Assembly (NCBI RefSeq): GCF_019711415.1
Contig: NZ_JAIGNJ010000001.1
Coordinates: forward strand, 551,001 to 615,000
DNA length: 64,000 bases
From: Qipengyuania vesicularis
Lineage (GTDB): Bacteria > Pseudomonadota > Alphaproteobacteria > Sphingomonadales > Sphingomonadaceae
Direction: 5' to 3'
The notes under the pieces were generated by a model. It did not search any database. It had not been told where the DNA came from and worked only from the letters and a program-made list of their open reading frames with translations. Shown here in pieces: positions 29,468 to 37,820 of this stretch. The position numbers were made by a program, and so were the translations under genes. The number at the start of each line of letters is the position of its first letter. Position 1 is the first letter of the stretch.

Positions 29468-30079
29468 ATGAGAAACTCGATTGTTCTGGCCGCGGCGCTC
29501 GCCATGGGTGCGAGCATGCCCTTGTCCGCCGAAGTGGTGGAGCAGGGCGAGGCGGCATTTGTCACACGTGACAGCGCCACGGTTGCCGCGACCCCGCGGC
29601 AGGCCTGGCTGGCGCTGATCAAGCCGGGCGAGTGGTGGAACGACAGCCATACCTGGTCGGGTGATGCCTCCAACATGACGCTGGTTCCTTCGGCGGGAGG
29701 TTGCTTCTGCGAGAAAATCCCGGGCAGCGGCGATATCCCGCTCGATGGCAGTGTCGAGCACATGGTGGTGATTCAGGCCTCGCCTGATCGCGCCTTGCGC
29801 ATGAGGGGCGCTCTCGGCCCGCTCCAGGCGGTTCCAGCCATCGGCATCCTGACGATCACGCTCGAAGAGGTCGAGGGCGGGACCAAGATTGGCTGGGAGT
29901 ACAACGTTGGCGGGGTCTCCGGCTTTCCGATCGAAACAATCGCCGCGGCAGTCGACGGTGTCATGACACAGCAGCTGCATGGCCTTCGCGACCAGCTTGG
30001 CCCGCTCGAAACCGACGAGGACAGCGAAGCTGACGAGGGCGAAGACGAAGTCGGGAAAGAGGACGAGAGCGAGGATTAA
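29468..30079 (+). CDS. secreted SRPBCC/START-like domain protein
   Basis: Protein of 203 residues with a signal peptide (MRNSIVLAAALAMGASMPLSAE, cleavage after SA or SAE). The mature part looks like an SRPBCC hydrophobic-ligand fold: ATPRQAWLALIKPGEWWND near the start, a beta-rich middle, and a final helix. The last 30 or so residues are nearly all acidic (DEDSEADEGEDE). ATG 29468 has GGGAGGG a few bases upstream; the start at 29450 would break the signal peptide. It is inserted between adk and rpsM, where most relatives have rpmJ or nothing. Ligand unknown. Confidence 0.8.
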   Translation: MRNSIVLAAALAMGASMPLSAEVVEQGEAAFVTRDSATVAATPRQAWLALIKPGEWWNDSHTWSGDASNMTLVPSAGGCFCEKIPGSGDIPLDGSVEHMVVIQASPDRALRMRGALGPLQAVPAIGILTITLEEVEGGTKIGWEYNVGGVSGFPIETIAAAVDGVMTQQLHGLRDQLGPLETDEDSEADEGEDEVGKEDESED

Positions 30080-30181
30080 CGCCGGGCTTTTGACCCGGGG
30101 CCGAGCCTGTTGTATGCCGGACTTGAAACCCGCCAGAGACCGCCCATATCGGCGGCCTCGGCTGTTTGCGTGCGCTGGAGG

Positions 30182-30215
30182 TTGACGCTTCGGGCGAATC
30201 CTACTAAGCGCGCCC
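30182..30215 (+). promoter_or_regulatory. candidate promoter of the rpsM-rpsK-rpoA-rplQ operon
   Basis: TTGACG (30182-30187), a 17-base spacer, TAAGCG (30205-30210), then CGCCC. It matches the rpsL candidate nearly exactly in hexamers, spacing and discriminator, and is about 150 bases upstream of rpsM. The rest of the 287-base gap after the SRPBCC gene holds no gene I can support; a weak CCGGG/CCCGG hairpin lies at about 30081-30100. Confidence 0.5.
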
Positions 30216-30366
30216 TTCATTCGATATTTCGGTAAGTCCGGCAGGCGGCAGCCCAATTGCGCGCCATCCGGGCTTTTTGCGCTAGCTGCGTCCGGCAATA
30301 TCAATGAAAACAAAGCGTTGAGATGGGGTCCCGCTTCAAGAGACCCTGTGGAGCATGGAGAATTAA

Positions 30367-30735
30367 GTGGCTCGTATTGCCGGGGTAAACATCCCCACAA
30401 ACAAGCGCGTTATCATCGCGCTCACCTATATTCACGGAATCGGCCGTACCACGGCTGTCCAGATCGCCGACAAGCTCGGTATCGATCACGCGCGCCGTGT
30501 GCAGGACCTCACCGACGAGGAAGTGCTGCGTATCCGCGAGACGATCGACGCCGATCATACCGTCGAGGGTGACCTTCGTCGCAACACTGCGATGAACATC
30601 AAGCGCCTGATGGACCTCAAGTCCTATCGCGGCCTTCGCCATCGTGCCGGCCTGCCCGTTCGCGGCCAGCGCACCCACACCAACGCCCGCACCCGTAAGG
30701 GCAAGGCCAAGCCGATCGCCGGCAAGAAGAAGTAA
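30367..30735 (+). CDS. rpsM: 30S ribosomal protein S13
   Basis: S13, 122 residues, forms head-to-large-subunit bridges. It uses a GTG start (30367) preceded by [30 protein letters not shown], the helix-hairpin-helix [15 protein letters not shown] and the C-terminal [23 protein letters not shown] stretch are conserved. First gene of the alpha operon; rpmJ and rpsD are absent from this operon. Confidence 0.97.
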   Translation: MARIAGVNIPTNKRVIIALTYIHGIGRTTAVQIADKLGIDHARRVQDLTDEEVLRIRETIDADHTVEGDLRRNTAMNIKRLMDLKSYRGLRHRAGLPVRGQRTHTNARTRKGKAKPIAGKKK

Positions 30736-30790
30736 GCCTCGGCTAGTCCGAGAGCTTTTCCCTTCTTGAGAATATAGAGGAAGATACATC

Positions 30791-31180
30791 ATGGCACGCG
30801 AACCCGGCCGCGTTAGGCGCCGCGACAAAAAGAACATTTCGAGCGGCGTTGCGCACATCAACGCCAGCTTCAACAACACGATGATCACCATCACCGACGC
30901 ACAGGGCAATGCCATCAGCTGGTCCAGCGCCGGCATGATGGGCTTCAAGGGCAGCCGCAAGTCGACTCCCTATGCCGCGCAGGTTGCTGCCGACGACGCA
31001 GGCCGCAAGGCCGCCGAACACGGCGTGCGCACCCTTGAGGTCGAAGTGAAGGGCCCGGGTTCGGGCCGTGAAAGCGCGCTGCGCGGTCTCGCCGCAGTCG
31101 GTTTCACGATCACCTCGATCCGCGACGTGACGCCGATCCCGCACAACGGGGTCCGTCCTTCCAAGCGTCGCCGCGTCTGA
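30791..31180 (+). CDS. rpsK: 30S ribosomal protein S11
   Basis: S11, 129 residues, part of the platform near the E site and Shine-Dalgarno helix. [39 protein letters not shown] and the C-terminal [18 protein letters not shown] are canonical. GAGGAAG precedes ATG 30791. A 110-base gap with a strong hairpin separates it from rpoA. Confidence 0.98.
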   Translation: MAREPGRVRRRDKKNISSGVAHINASFNNTMITITDAQGNAISWSSAGMMGFKGSRKSTPYAAQVAADDAGRKAAEHGVRTLEVEVKGPGSGRESALRGLAAVGFTITSIRDVTPIPHNGVRPSKRRRV

Positions 31181-31230
31181 TCCGTACCTGCCTGGTGGCC
31201 TGGGTTCTCTAGGTCACCGACACCCACATC

Positions 31231-31263
31231 GGACCGGACGCTCCTTAGAAAGAGCTCCGGTCC
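31231..31263 (+). other. strong hairpin in the rpsK-rpoA gap
   Basis: GGACCGGA (31231-31238) pairs with TCCGGTCC (31256-31263), enclosing a single bulged C and an inner GCTC/GAGC stem with an eight-base loop. No T-run follows. It stands 28 bases before the rpoA start and might regulate rpoA translation or protect the 3' part of the message from decay. Confidence 0.55.
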
Positions 31264-31290
31264 TGCCCGCATCCACACCAGGGGAAATCC

Positions 31291-32346
31291 ATGTCCGTCA
31301 ACATCAAGAACTGGCAGGAACTCAAGAAACCCAACACCCTCGACATCAAGGACGGTGGCGACAAGGCGCGCAAGGCGACCTTCGTTGCAGAGCCGCTCGA
31401 GCGCGGCTTTGGCCTGACGCTCGGCAACGCGCTGCGTCGCGTTCTGCTGTCCTCGCTGCAGGGTGCAGCCATCACCTCGATCAAGATCGAGAACGTGCTG
31501 CATGAATTCTCTTCGCTCGCAGGCGTGCGCGAAGACGTCACCGACATCGTCCTGAACGTGAAGCAGATCGCGCTCAAGATGGAAGGTGAAGGCATGAAGC
31601 GCCTCCAGCTCTCGGCCACCGGCCCGGGCGAAGTGAAGGCTGGCGACATCGCCGTTTCGGGCGACATCGAGGTCATGAACAAGGATCTCGTGATCTGCCA
31701 CCTCGACGAAGGCGCAACGCTCAACATGGAGCTGACCGCCGACACCGGTAAGGGTTATCGTCCTGCCGTGATGAACCGTCCGGCCGATGCGCCGATCGGC
31801 CTCATCCCGGTCGACAGCCTGTACTCGCCGGTCCGCCAGGTGAGCTACAAGGTCGAGAACGCCCGTGTTGGCCAGGAACTGGACTACGACAAGCTCTCGC
31901 TGACCATCGAAACCGACGGCACCGTCACCCCGGAAGACGCCGTGGCCTACGCCGCGCGCATCCTCCAGGACCAGCTGACGCTGTTCGTCCACTTCGAAGA
32001 CGGCATCCCGCAGCCTACCTCCGGTATGATCGGCCAGGCTGCAGAGCCGCAGGAAAGCGACACCAACCAGCTCAACCGTTACCTTCTCAAGAAGGTCGAC
32101 GAGCTGGAACTGTCGGTCCGTTCGGCGAACTGCCTCAAGAACGACAACATCATCTACATCGGCGACCTGGTCCAGAAGACCGAAGCCGAGATGCTCCGTA
32201 CGCCGAACTTCGGCCGCAAGTCGCTCAACGAGATCAAGGAAGTGCTTTCGTCGATGGGTCTGCGCCTCGGCATGGACATCCCGGGCTGGCCGCCCGAGAA
32301 CATCGAGGAAATGGCCAAGAAGCTCGAACAAGAGCTGCTGGGCTAA
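31291..32346 (+). CDS. rpoA: DNA-directed RNA polymerase subunit alpha
   Basis: RpoA, 351 residues, whose dimer scaffolds RNA polymerase. The N-terminal domain includes [20 protein letters not shown] and the C-terminal domain (about 260-330) has [20 protein letters not shown] and the DNA/activator-contact helices [21 protein letters not shown]. The C-terminal tail ends in an acidic/Lys helix. GGGGAAA precedes ATG 31291. It is followed by a GGCGGCGG/CCGCCGCC hairpin (32357-32379) before rplQ. Confidence 0.98.
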   Translation: MSVNIKNWQELKKPNTLDIKDGGDKARKATFVAEPLERGFGLTLGNALRRVLLSSLQGAAITSIKIENVLHEFSSLAGVREDVTDIVLNVKQIALKMEGEGMKRLQLSATGPGEVKAGDIAVSGDIEVMNKDLVICHLDEGATLNMELTADTGKGYRPAVMNRPADAPIGLIPVDSLYSPVRQVSYKVENARVGQELDYDKLSLTIETDGTVTPEDAVAYAARILQDQLTLFVHFEDGIPQPTSGMIGQAAEPQESDTNQLNRYLLKKVDELELSVRSANCLKNDNIIYIGDLVQKTEAEMLRTPNFGRKSLNEIKEVLSSMGLRLGMDIPGWPPENIEEMAKKLEQELLG

Positions 32347-32429
32347 TCAGGGCAACGGCGGCGGGCCCTAACCGCCGCCAGCACTGGGCTACCTAGAACG
32401 GGCCCTTTTCGAACGAAGAAGGAAATACA

Positions 32430-32849
32430 ATGCGTCATAAAATTGCAGGCCGTAAGCTTCAGCGTAAGACTGGCCACCGCAAGGCCCTGTTCCGCAATAT
32501 GAGCGCCGCGCTCATCAAGCACGAACAGATCCTCACCACGCAGGCGAAAGCCAAGGAACTGCGTCCCTACATCGAAAAGCTGATCACGCTCGCGAAGCGC
32601 GGTGGCCTTTCGAACCGCCGTCTTGCCATGAGCAAGCTGCAGGACGAAACGCAGCTCAAGAAGCTCTTCGACGTCCTTGCGGAACGTTATTCGGACCGTG
32701 ACGGCGGCTACACCCGCGTCATCAAGGCCGGCTACCGCGGCAGCGACGCGGCTGCCATGGCCGTCATCGAATTCGTCGATCGCGACGTCGATGCCAAGGG
32801 CCAGGACAGCGGCCCCGTCATGACCGACGAGGAAATGGAAGACGCGTAA
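32430..32849 (+). CDS. rplQ: 50S ribosomal protein L17
   Basis: L17, 139 residues, near the tunnel exit. [41 protein letters not shown] and [20 protein letters not shown] match the family. AAGAAGGAAA lies before ATG 32430. It has a short acidic C-terminal tail. Last gene of the alpha operon, followed by a very strong terminator. Confidence 0.98.
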   Translation: MRHKIAGRKLQRKTGHRKALFRNMSAALIKHEQILTTQAKAKELRPYIEKLITLAKRGGLSNRRLAMSKLQDETQLKKLFDVLAERYSDRDGGYTRVIKAGYRGSDAAAMAVIEFVDRDVDAKGQDSGPVMTDEEMEDA

Positions 32850-32874
32850 GCGTAGTCCAGCCAAGAGAGACTTG

Positions 32875-32906
32875 AAGGGCCGGGGGAGAGATCCTCCGGC
32901 CCTTTT
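32875..32906 (+). terminator. rho-independent terminator after rplQ
   Basis: A 13-bp stem (AAGGGCCGGGGGA with TCCTCCGGCCCTT, one G-T pair) with a GAGA tetraloop is followed directly by TTTTGCTT. This is the clearest terminator in the window and ends the ribosomal block. Confidence 0.88.
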
Positions 32907-32916
32907 GCTTGCGCGC

Positions 32917-32960
32917 TTGACTCTTGGCCGCGTATGTCAGATATTTCTGTCATGACAGAA
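32917..32960 (+). promoter_or_regulatory. promoter and palindromic operator of the GbsR-type regulator gene
   Basis: TTGACT (32917-32922), a 17-base spacer and GATATT (32940-32945) form a fair sigma70-type promoter whose start point falls near 32951-32953. A perfect 16-bp palindrome, TTCTGTCATGACAGAA (32945-32960), covers that start point and has the gene's ATG at its centre. A repressor bound there would block its own transcription; because the ATG sits at the predicted +1, the mRNA would be leaderless. TGTCA and TGACAG copies flank the palindrome. Confidence 0.6.
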
Positions 32961-33521
32961 CAAAGTGACAGGATCGAATTATCGCCCTCGATCGCCCGCT
33001 TCGTGCTGCATTGGGGCGATCTCGGAAGCCAGTGGGGCGTTAACCGCTCGGTGGCGCAGATCCATGCGCTCCTGTTCATCTCTGACGAACCCCTCAATGC
33101 CGAGCAGATCGCCGCGACGCTGGGATTGGCACGATCGAATGTCTCGAATTCGATCCGTGAACTGCTGTCCTGGAAACTGATCCAGCGCGTGCCCGTGCTG
33201 GGCGAAAGGCGCGATCATTTCACGGCGGAGGCGGACATCTGGGAGATGGCGACGCGTATCGCCCGTGGCCGCAAGGAGCGCGAGATCGACCCGGCAGAGG
33301 CCGCCCTCAAGCTTTGCAACGAGGAGGCCGCGCATGATCCGCATATCACTCCCCAGGCACGCCAGAAGCTCGCCGACATGCTCGAGTTCGTGTCGACAAT
33401 GTCGCGCTGGCACGACGACATGCTCAACGTGCCCAAGGGGGCGCTCATGACGCTGATCTCCATGGGATCGGGCATCGTGAAGGTTATCGGATGGAGGCCC
33501 GGCAAAGGGCAGAAGAAATAG
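32952..33521 (+). CDS. GbsR/MarR family transcriptional regulator
   Basis: Regulator of about 189 residues with a winged-helix core. Residues near the N-terminus, IARFVLHWGDLGSQWGVNRS, are the GbsR-type phrase, followed by the recognition segment LGLARSNVSNSIRELLSWKL. The C-terminal half is helical (dimerisation). Two starts are in frame, ATG 32934 and ATG 32952; neither has a Shine-Dalgarno. I prefer 32952 because the promoter predicts transcription starting there. GbsR relatives control osmoprotectant genes in Bacillus; here the close neighbours are a DUF4166 protein and a dehydrogenase, so the target is uncertain. Confidence 0.86.
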   Translation: MTEQSDRIELSPSIARFVLHWGDLGSQWGVNRSVAQIHALLFISDEPLNAEQIAATLGLARSNVSNSIRELLSWKLIQRVPVLGERRDHFTAEADIWEMATRIARGRKEREIDPAEAALKLCNEEAAHDPHITPQARQKLADMLEFVSTMSRWHDDMLNVPKGALMTLISMGSGIVKVIGWRPGKGQKK

Positions 33522-33556
33522 GGTTCAGGGAAGACCCGAGCGAAAGGGGAAGTGCG

Positions 33557-34213
33557 ATGCAGGCGCAGCTGCAGGAAGTCGGAAGGATCGGGCCACTCTG
33601 GGGCGGCGAGGCTTACGATACGCGCTTCCGGGCCCTCGTCGGCGAAGATGCATGGCGTGGGCTGCCCCTCGCAGTCCAGCAGCGTTTCTCCAAGCGTCTC
33701 GCAGAGGCCGAGGTCGCGATTTACCCTGGCATTATCGAGGAGGTTCGCTTCAGCCGTGCTGGCTGGTTGCTGTCCCAGCTGTGCCGCCTGATCGGTGCGC
33801 CGCTCCCGCTCCACGCAGACAAGGGCGTGCCCGCCACGGTCTCGGTCAGCGAAGACGGAGCGAGCGGCGGACAGTGCTGGACGCGTATCTATGGCCGCAA
33901 GCGCGGTTTCCCGCAGGTCATCCATAGCGCCAAGCGGTTTGCCGGCAGGACGGGGCTGGAAGAATATCTCGGCCGCGGGATCGGCATGGCGCTGAAGGTC
34001 GAGGCGATCGAGGACGGACTGGAGTTCCGCAGCGACCACTACTTCCTCGACGTGGGACCGATCCGCTTGCGTCTTCCGCATTGGATCGGCCCGGGCCGCA
34101 CGGTGGTCCGCCACCGCGACCAGGGCGAGGGCCGGTTCGAGTTTTCGCTCTGCCTCACGCACCCCCTGTTGGGCGAATTGGTGTACCAGTCGGGAGTATT
34201 CCGCGATGGCTGA
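33557..34213 (+). CDS. DUF4166 domain-containing protein
   Basis: Protein of 218 residues that I place in the DUF4166 group from its order of motifs: HADKGVPATVSVSEDG, GQCWTRIYGRKRGFPQVI, GMALKVEAIEDGLEFRSDHYF and IGPGRTVVRHRDQGEGRFEFS. These proteins often lie next to, or are fused to, a saccharopine-dehydrogenase-like protein, as here. ATG 33557 has AAGGGGAAG upstream; ATG 33491 would overlap the regulator and lacks one. No signal peptide. Biochemical function unknown. Confidence 0.8.
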   Translation: MQAQLQEVGRIGPLWGGEAYDTRFRALVGEDAWRGLPLAVQQRFSKRLAEAEVAIYPGIIEEVRFSRAGWLLSQLCRLIGAPLPLHADKGVPATVSVSEDGASGGQCWTRIYGRKRGFPQVIHSAKRFAGRTGLEEYLGRGIGMALKVEAIEDGLEFRSDHYFLDVGPIRLRLPHWIGPGRTVVRHRDQGEGRFEFSLCLTHPLLGELVYQSGVFRDG

Positions 34214-35357
34214 GCCGCTCAAGGTGCTGCTCGTCGGTGCGAGCGGTGTGTTCGGATCGCGCCTCGCCGAGCTGACGGTGAAGGAACCTGGTGTCGCGCT
34301 CACGCTGGCTGCGCGCAATCTCGGGAAGCTCGAGGCGCTGGCCGCCCGACTGCCTGCGAGGGTCGGTCTGGCCCGAATCGACCGCGACAAGGTCAAGTCG
34401 GTTGACCTCGTAGGCTACGATCTCGTGATCGATGCCGCCGGACCCTTCCAGCACTCGCATACGCGTTTGATCGACGCGGCCATCGGGGCCCGGGTCGACT
34501 ATCTCGACCTAGCTGACGGGCGCGAGTTTGTCGCCGCATTCGCCCGCTTCGACGGTCCGGCACGCGAGGCGGATATCTGTGCCATCACGGGTGCCAGCTC
34601 GATCCCGGCGCTGAGCCATGCCGTCCTCGACGCTATGACCGCCCATTGGCAGGCAATCGATAGGCTGCGCATCGGGATCTATCCCGGTAACCGCGCGCCG
34701 CGTGGTCGCTCGGTCGTGGAGGCAATCCTCTCCTACGTCGGGAAGCCCGTCCGCGTGTTTCGCGAGGGCACATGGCAGGAAGTCCCGGGTTGGGGCGGGC
34801 TCCACCGAGAGGACATCCCTCGGATCGGGAAACGCTGGGCCTCGGTCTGCGACACCCCCGAGCAGGATCTCCTCGTCGCGCGCTACAAGCCGCGGCAATC
34901 GGCCGAGTTCTTTGCTGGGCTGGAGATTGGCCTGCTGCACCTCGGCCTGTGGCTCTGCTCGCTGCCCGTAAGGTGGGGATGGCTGCGCAGCCTCAGGCCC
35001 TTCGCTTGGCCCATGCTCAAGCTGGCAGAGCTGGTGAGGCTGGCCGGATCGGACCGCGGCGCGATGACGGTGCGGGCGGAGGGCATCGATGGCGCCGGAC
35101 ATGAGGTGACATCGCGCTGGACGCTCAGGGCGGATGAGAACCGCGGGCCCTATGTCCCCGTCCTTGCCGCGCTCGGCATGATACGGCGCTTCCGTGATGG
35201 AGCCGCCCCGGAAGCTGGCGCTCACGTGTGTTCGGGCTTCCTTTCGCTCGAGGATTTTGCGGAGGACATGCGCGAACTTGGGATGGAGAGCTGGTGGAGC
35301 GAGGGTTCGCAATTGGCAGATCGGCGGGCCGGTATCGATGAGAGGCGAGTCGCTTGA
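34206..35357 (+). CDS. saccharopine dehydrogenase-like NAD(P)-binding oxidoreductase
   Basis: 383 residues with an N-terminal Rossmann fold: LKVLLVGASGVFGSRLAEL carries the GxxGxxG dinucleotide loop. DLVIDAAGPFQHSHTRLIDA and the following segment are typical of the saccharopine dehydrogenase-like group of poorly characterised reductases. The middle includes two hydrophobic stretches (about 235-285) that could touch a membrane. ATG 34206 overlaps the DUF4166 stop by eight bases, so the two are translated together and probably act together. Substrate unknown. Confidence 0.82.
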   Translation: MAEPLKVLLVGASGVFGSRLAELTVKEPGVALTLAARNLGKLEALAARLPARVGLARIDRDKVKSVDLVGYDLVIDAAGPFQHSHTRLIDAAIGARVDYLDLADGREFVAAFARFDGPAREADICAITGASSIPALSHAVLDAMTAHWQAIDRLRIGIYPGNRAPRGRSVVEAILSYVGKPVRVFREGTWQEVPGWGGLHREDIPRIGKRWASVCDTPEQDLLVARYKPRQSAEFFAGLEIGLLHLGLWLCSLPVRWGWLRSLRPFAWPMLKLAELVRLAGSDRGAMTVRAEGIDGAGHEVTSRWTLRADENRGPYVPVLAALGMIRRFRDGAAPEAGAHVCSGFLSLEDFAEDMRELGMESWWSEGSQLADRRAGIDERRVA

Positions 35358-35608
35358 TGTTCAGAAAAAGGGCGGGGTGGCTGAACAAGCGTCAGCAATT
35401 TCACGCCATTTGGCGGCGAATCTTTTAGCCTAGGGATTGGGGGATGGAGATCTAACCATCGGAAATTGAGGGGGAAATTACGTTCAGAAAAATACACCAT
35501 AAGCTGAACGTGGGCTGCAACCCAAATTCAGCGTTATCTCACCACGAGCCGCCTAGAACCTCAATCAACCGAGGCAATCCCGCCACGGAGGACATGAGGA
35601 GAGCTACC

Positions 35609-36238
35609 ATGCTCAACAACATCAAGACTTTCGCGAAAGGTGGGATCGCGACGGCAACTGTTGGTGCAATGGCACTCGCAGGCGCTACTCCCGTTCAAGC
35701 TGGCGACCGTCACCGCGACCGCGACGGGATCTCTGCCGGTGACGTGATCGCTGGCGCAGTGATCATCGGCGGTATTGCTGCAATTGCCAGCGCTGCAAGC
35801 AAGAAACGTGATCGCGACTATTATCGCGACGGTCGCTATTACCGCGATGGACGCTACTATCGCGACGGGCGCGAGTATCGTGACCATCACTATCGCAATC
35901 GTGGTAATCCGCGGGCAGCTGTCGAACGCTGTGTCCGTGCTGCCAAGAAAGATGCTCGTCGCTATGGTGGATATCGCTGGGCCCAGGTGACCGAGATTCG
36001 CGATGTGAAGGACACGCGCTATGGTTGGCGCGTGAAGGGCCGGATCGTCGTCGATGGTCATCGTGGCAGTCGCTATGACCGCTACGACCGTGGCAGCCGC
36101 TACGACCGCTATGACCGTTACGATCGCTACGACCGCCGCGACCGCTGGAGCGACCGGGATGGCGGCAAGTTCACCTGCTACATCGAACGCGGCCGCGTGA
36201 ACCACGTCGACTTCAAGGGCATTCGCGGCCTCCGCTAA
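35609..36238 (+). CDS. secreted Arg/Tyr/Asp-repeat protein (member A of a local pair)
   Basis: 209 residues, no named family known to me. A signal peptide (MLNNIKTFAKGGIATATVGAM, cleavage after VQA) is followed by a glycine-zipper-like hydrophobic stretch GDVIAGAVIIGGIAAIASAAS. Next come low-complexity repeats: YYRDGR repeated three times, and later YDRYDR repeats. Two cysteines (ERCVRA, FTCYIE) flank GWRVKGRIVVDG. ATG 35609 has GAGGAGA upstream; ATG 35594 is a close alternative. The 251 bases between it and the previous gene show no other gene. Envelope-located by its signal; role unknown. Confidence 0.75.
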   Translation: MLNNIKTFAKGGIATATVGAMALAGATPVQAGDRHRDRDGISAGDVIAGAVIIGGIAAIASAASKKRDRDYYRDGRYYRDGRYYRDGREYRDHHYRNRGNPRAAVERCVRAAKKDARRYGGYRWAQVTEIRDVKDTRYGWRVKGRIVVDGHRGSRYDRYDRGSRYDRYDRYDRYDRRDRWSDRDGGKFTCYIERGRVNHVDFKGIRGLR

Positions 36239-36259
36239 GCCCTGTTACCAACCACACCA

Positions 36260-36297
36260 GAGGCGGTCCGGGTCGAACCCGGGCCGCCTCTTCTCTT
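36260..36297 (+). terminator. rho-independent-type terminator after the first Arg-rich protein
   Basis: A 14-bp stem (GAGGCGGTCCGGGT with ACCCGGGCCGCCTC, one G-T pair) and a CGA loop are followed by TTCTCTT. Position, 22 bases after the stop, fits termination of the member A transcript. Confidence 0.75.
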
Positions 36298-36396
36298 GCA
36301 CCGGTTCAGCCCCGTGAAATGCGGCGAAGCGCAAGGACTGAGGCACTATCAGACGACTCGCGCCAGGTGGGGGTGCGGGCAAACGGGGACCGGCCA

Positions 36397-37188
36397 ATGC
36401 CGACTATCAAGAACCTTGCCGCTGCGCCTGCCATGATCGCAGCGCTTTCGCTTGCCGCAACGCCTGCCGCTGCTGCCGAGCTTCCGCAAATCCGCCAGGC
36501 ACCGACCTTCGCGGTGCCGGCCCTCGATCAGGCGATCGAGGATGCGCAAACTGCTGAGAAGCACCGCCATCGCCGTTATCACCGCTATCGCCACCACCGC
36601 CGCGGCCCGGGGCTGGGCGACGTGATTGCCGGCGTCTTGATTGTCGGCGCGATCGCCCATGTTGCGAGTTCGGCTTCGCGCAATGATCGCCGCGACAGGG
36701 ATCGGGATCGCGATTATCGCCGCGATGTCCGCTGGGACGATGGCCGCGGGATCGATCGCGCAGTGGGCATGTGCATCGACGCGGTCGAACGCGATGTCCG
36801 TGTCGAAACCGTGGATCGTGTCGACCGCACCGCGCGTGGCTGGCAGGTCGCCGGCACCGTTTACAATGGCGATGGATTTACCTGCCGCATTGGCGAGAAC
36901 GGCCGGATCGAAGACATCGATTACGGTCGTGGCGGCGCGCGCTACGATGACGATGATCGCAACGACGATGACGACCGCTACGAGGATATCGACTATCGCT
37001 CGGACCCTGATGTCGAGGACCGGCAGTGGGACGATGACCGCTATGCATCCGAATGGACCCGCGTGGACCAGGGTGCCGCACAGCGAACTGACCAGCCCGC
37101 AGCTGCCTATCCCGGCGGTCCGGTGGAAGGCGAAGAAATCGACGCTGACCTCGAAGTGGGAACAGGTTATCCCGGCGCAGACACCTAG
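36397..37188 (+). CDS. secreted Arg/Asp-rich protein (member B of a local pair)
   Basis: 263 residues with signal peptide (MPTIKNLAAAPAMIAALSLA, cleavage after AAA) and the same plan as member A: His/Arg-rich stretch, glycine-zipper-like GDVIAGVLIVGAIAHVASSAS, Arg/Asp block, first cysteine (VGMCIDA), GWQVAGTVY and FTCRIGENGRIEDID. Its C-terminal third is strongly acidic (DDDDRNDDDDRYED), unlike member A. ATG 36397 has a GGGGAC upstream. The stop overlaps the convergent TRIC stop in a shared CTAG. Function unknown; divergent paralogy with member A is inference from motif order. Confidence 0.74.
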   Translation: MPTIKNLAAAPAMIAALSLAATPAAAAELPQIRQAPTFAVPALDQAIEDAQTAEKHRHRRYHRYRHHRRGPGLGDVIAGVLIVGAIAHVASSASRNDRRDRDRDRDYRRDVRWDDGRGIDRAVGMCIDAVERDVRVETVDRVDRTARGWQVAGTVYNGDGFTCRIGENGRIEDIDYGRGGARYDDDDRNDDDDRYEDIDYRSDPDVEDRQWDDDRYASEWTRVDQGAAQRTDQPAAAYPGGPVEGEEIDADLEVGTGYPGADT

Positions 37189-37820
37189 TCCGTCTTGTCG
37201 GCCCGCTCGTCATACGAGGGCAGGGCGAGATTGAACTGGATCGCGGCGAGGCGCAGGGCAAACCCTGCCAGCGCGGCTGCGATCCAGACCCACCAGCGCG
37301 TCAGGCCGGCAAGGTCGCCTATCACCGTTATGCTGGCTGAGAAGGCGGCTGCGGTAACATAAAGTTCCGGACGCATCAGGATCGAGGGACGCCCGGCGAG
37401 CACATCACGGATGATGCCGCCTGCTGTACCAGTAATGACGCCCATGAGGATCGCTGGAACAGGCGGGACCCCATACTGGAGCGCCTTGGCCGCACCGAGT
37501 ACGGCATAGGCGGCAAGCCCGGCTCCGTCTGCGATGGACAGGAACTTGCCTTCCCACCAACGAGTGGGGGTGAACCAGGCAAAGAGCGCAACTCCCAGAC
37601 AGATCGCCGCGACCCAGGGATCGGCAATCCAGAACACGGGCGCACCGATTAGCAGGTCTCGGATTGTGCCGCCGCCCACGCCCGTGATCAGCGCGAAGAA
37701 GGAAAGCGTGACCAGCGTCTGCTTCTCCTTGGCGGCCACCAGCGCTCCGGTAAGGGCAAAGATGGCCACACCAGCTAGATCGAGCCAGTCGAGGACCGGG
37801 GTGAGGATTTCCGCGTTCAC
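37185..37820 (-). CDS. TRIC/YadS-type trimeric intracellular cation channel family protein
   Basis: 211 residues with about seven membrane helices arranged as an internal duplication: GGGTIRDLLIG in the first half and GGIIRDVLAG in the second are the repeated glycine-rich signatures of the UPF0126/TRIC family. Bacterial members form K+/cation-permeable trimers in vitro; physiological role here is not known. The GTG at 37820 overlaps the upstream PepSY stop (GTGA) and gives VNAEILTP; longer open frame upstream is inside the PepSY gene. Last gene of the minus-strand unit. Confidence 0.88.
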   Translation of the reverse strand: MNAEILTPVLDWLDLAGVAIFALTGALVAAKEKQTLVTLSFFALITGVGGGTIRDLLIGAPVFWIADPWVAAICLGVALFAWFTPTRWWEGKFLSIADGAGLAAYAVLGAAKALQYGVPPVPAILMGVITGTAGGIIRDVLAGRPSILMRPELYVTAAAFSASITVIGDLAGLTRWWVWIAAALAGFALRLAAIQFNLALPSYDERADKTD

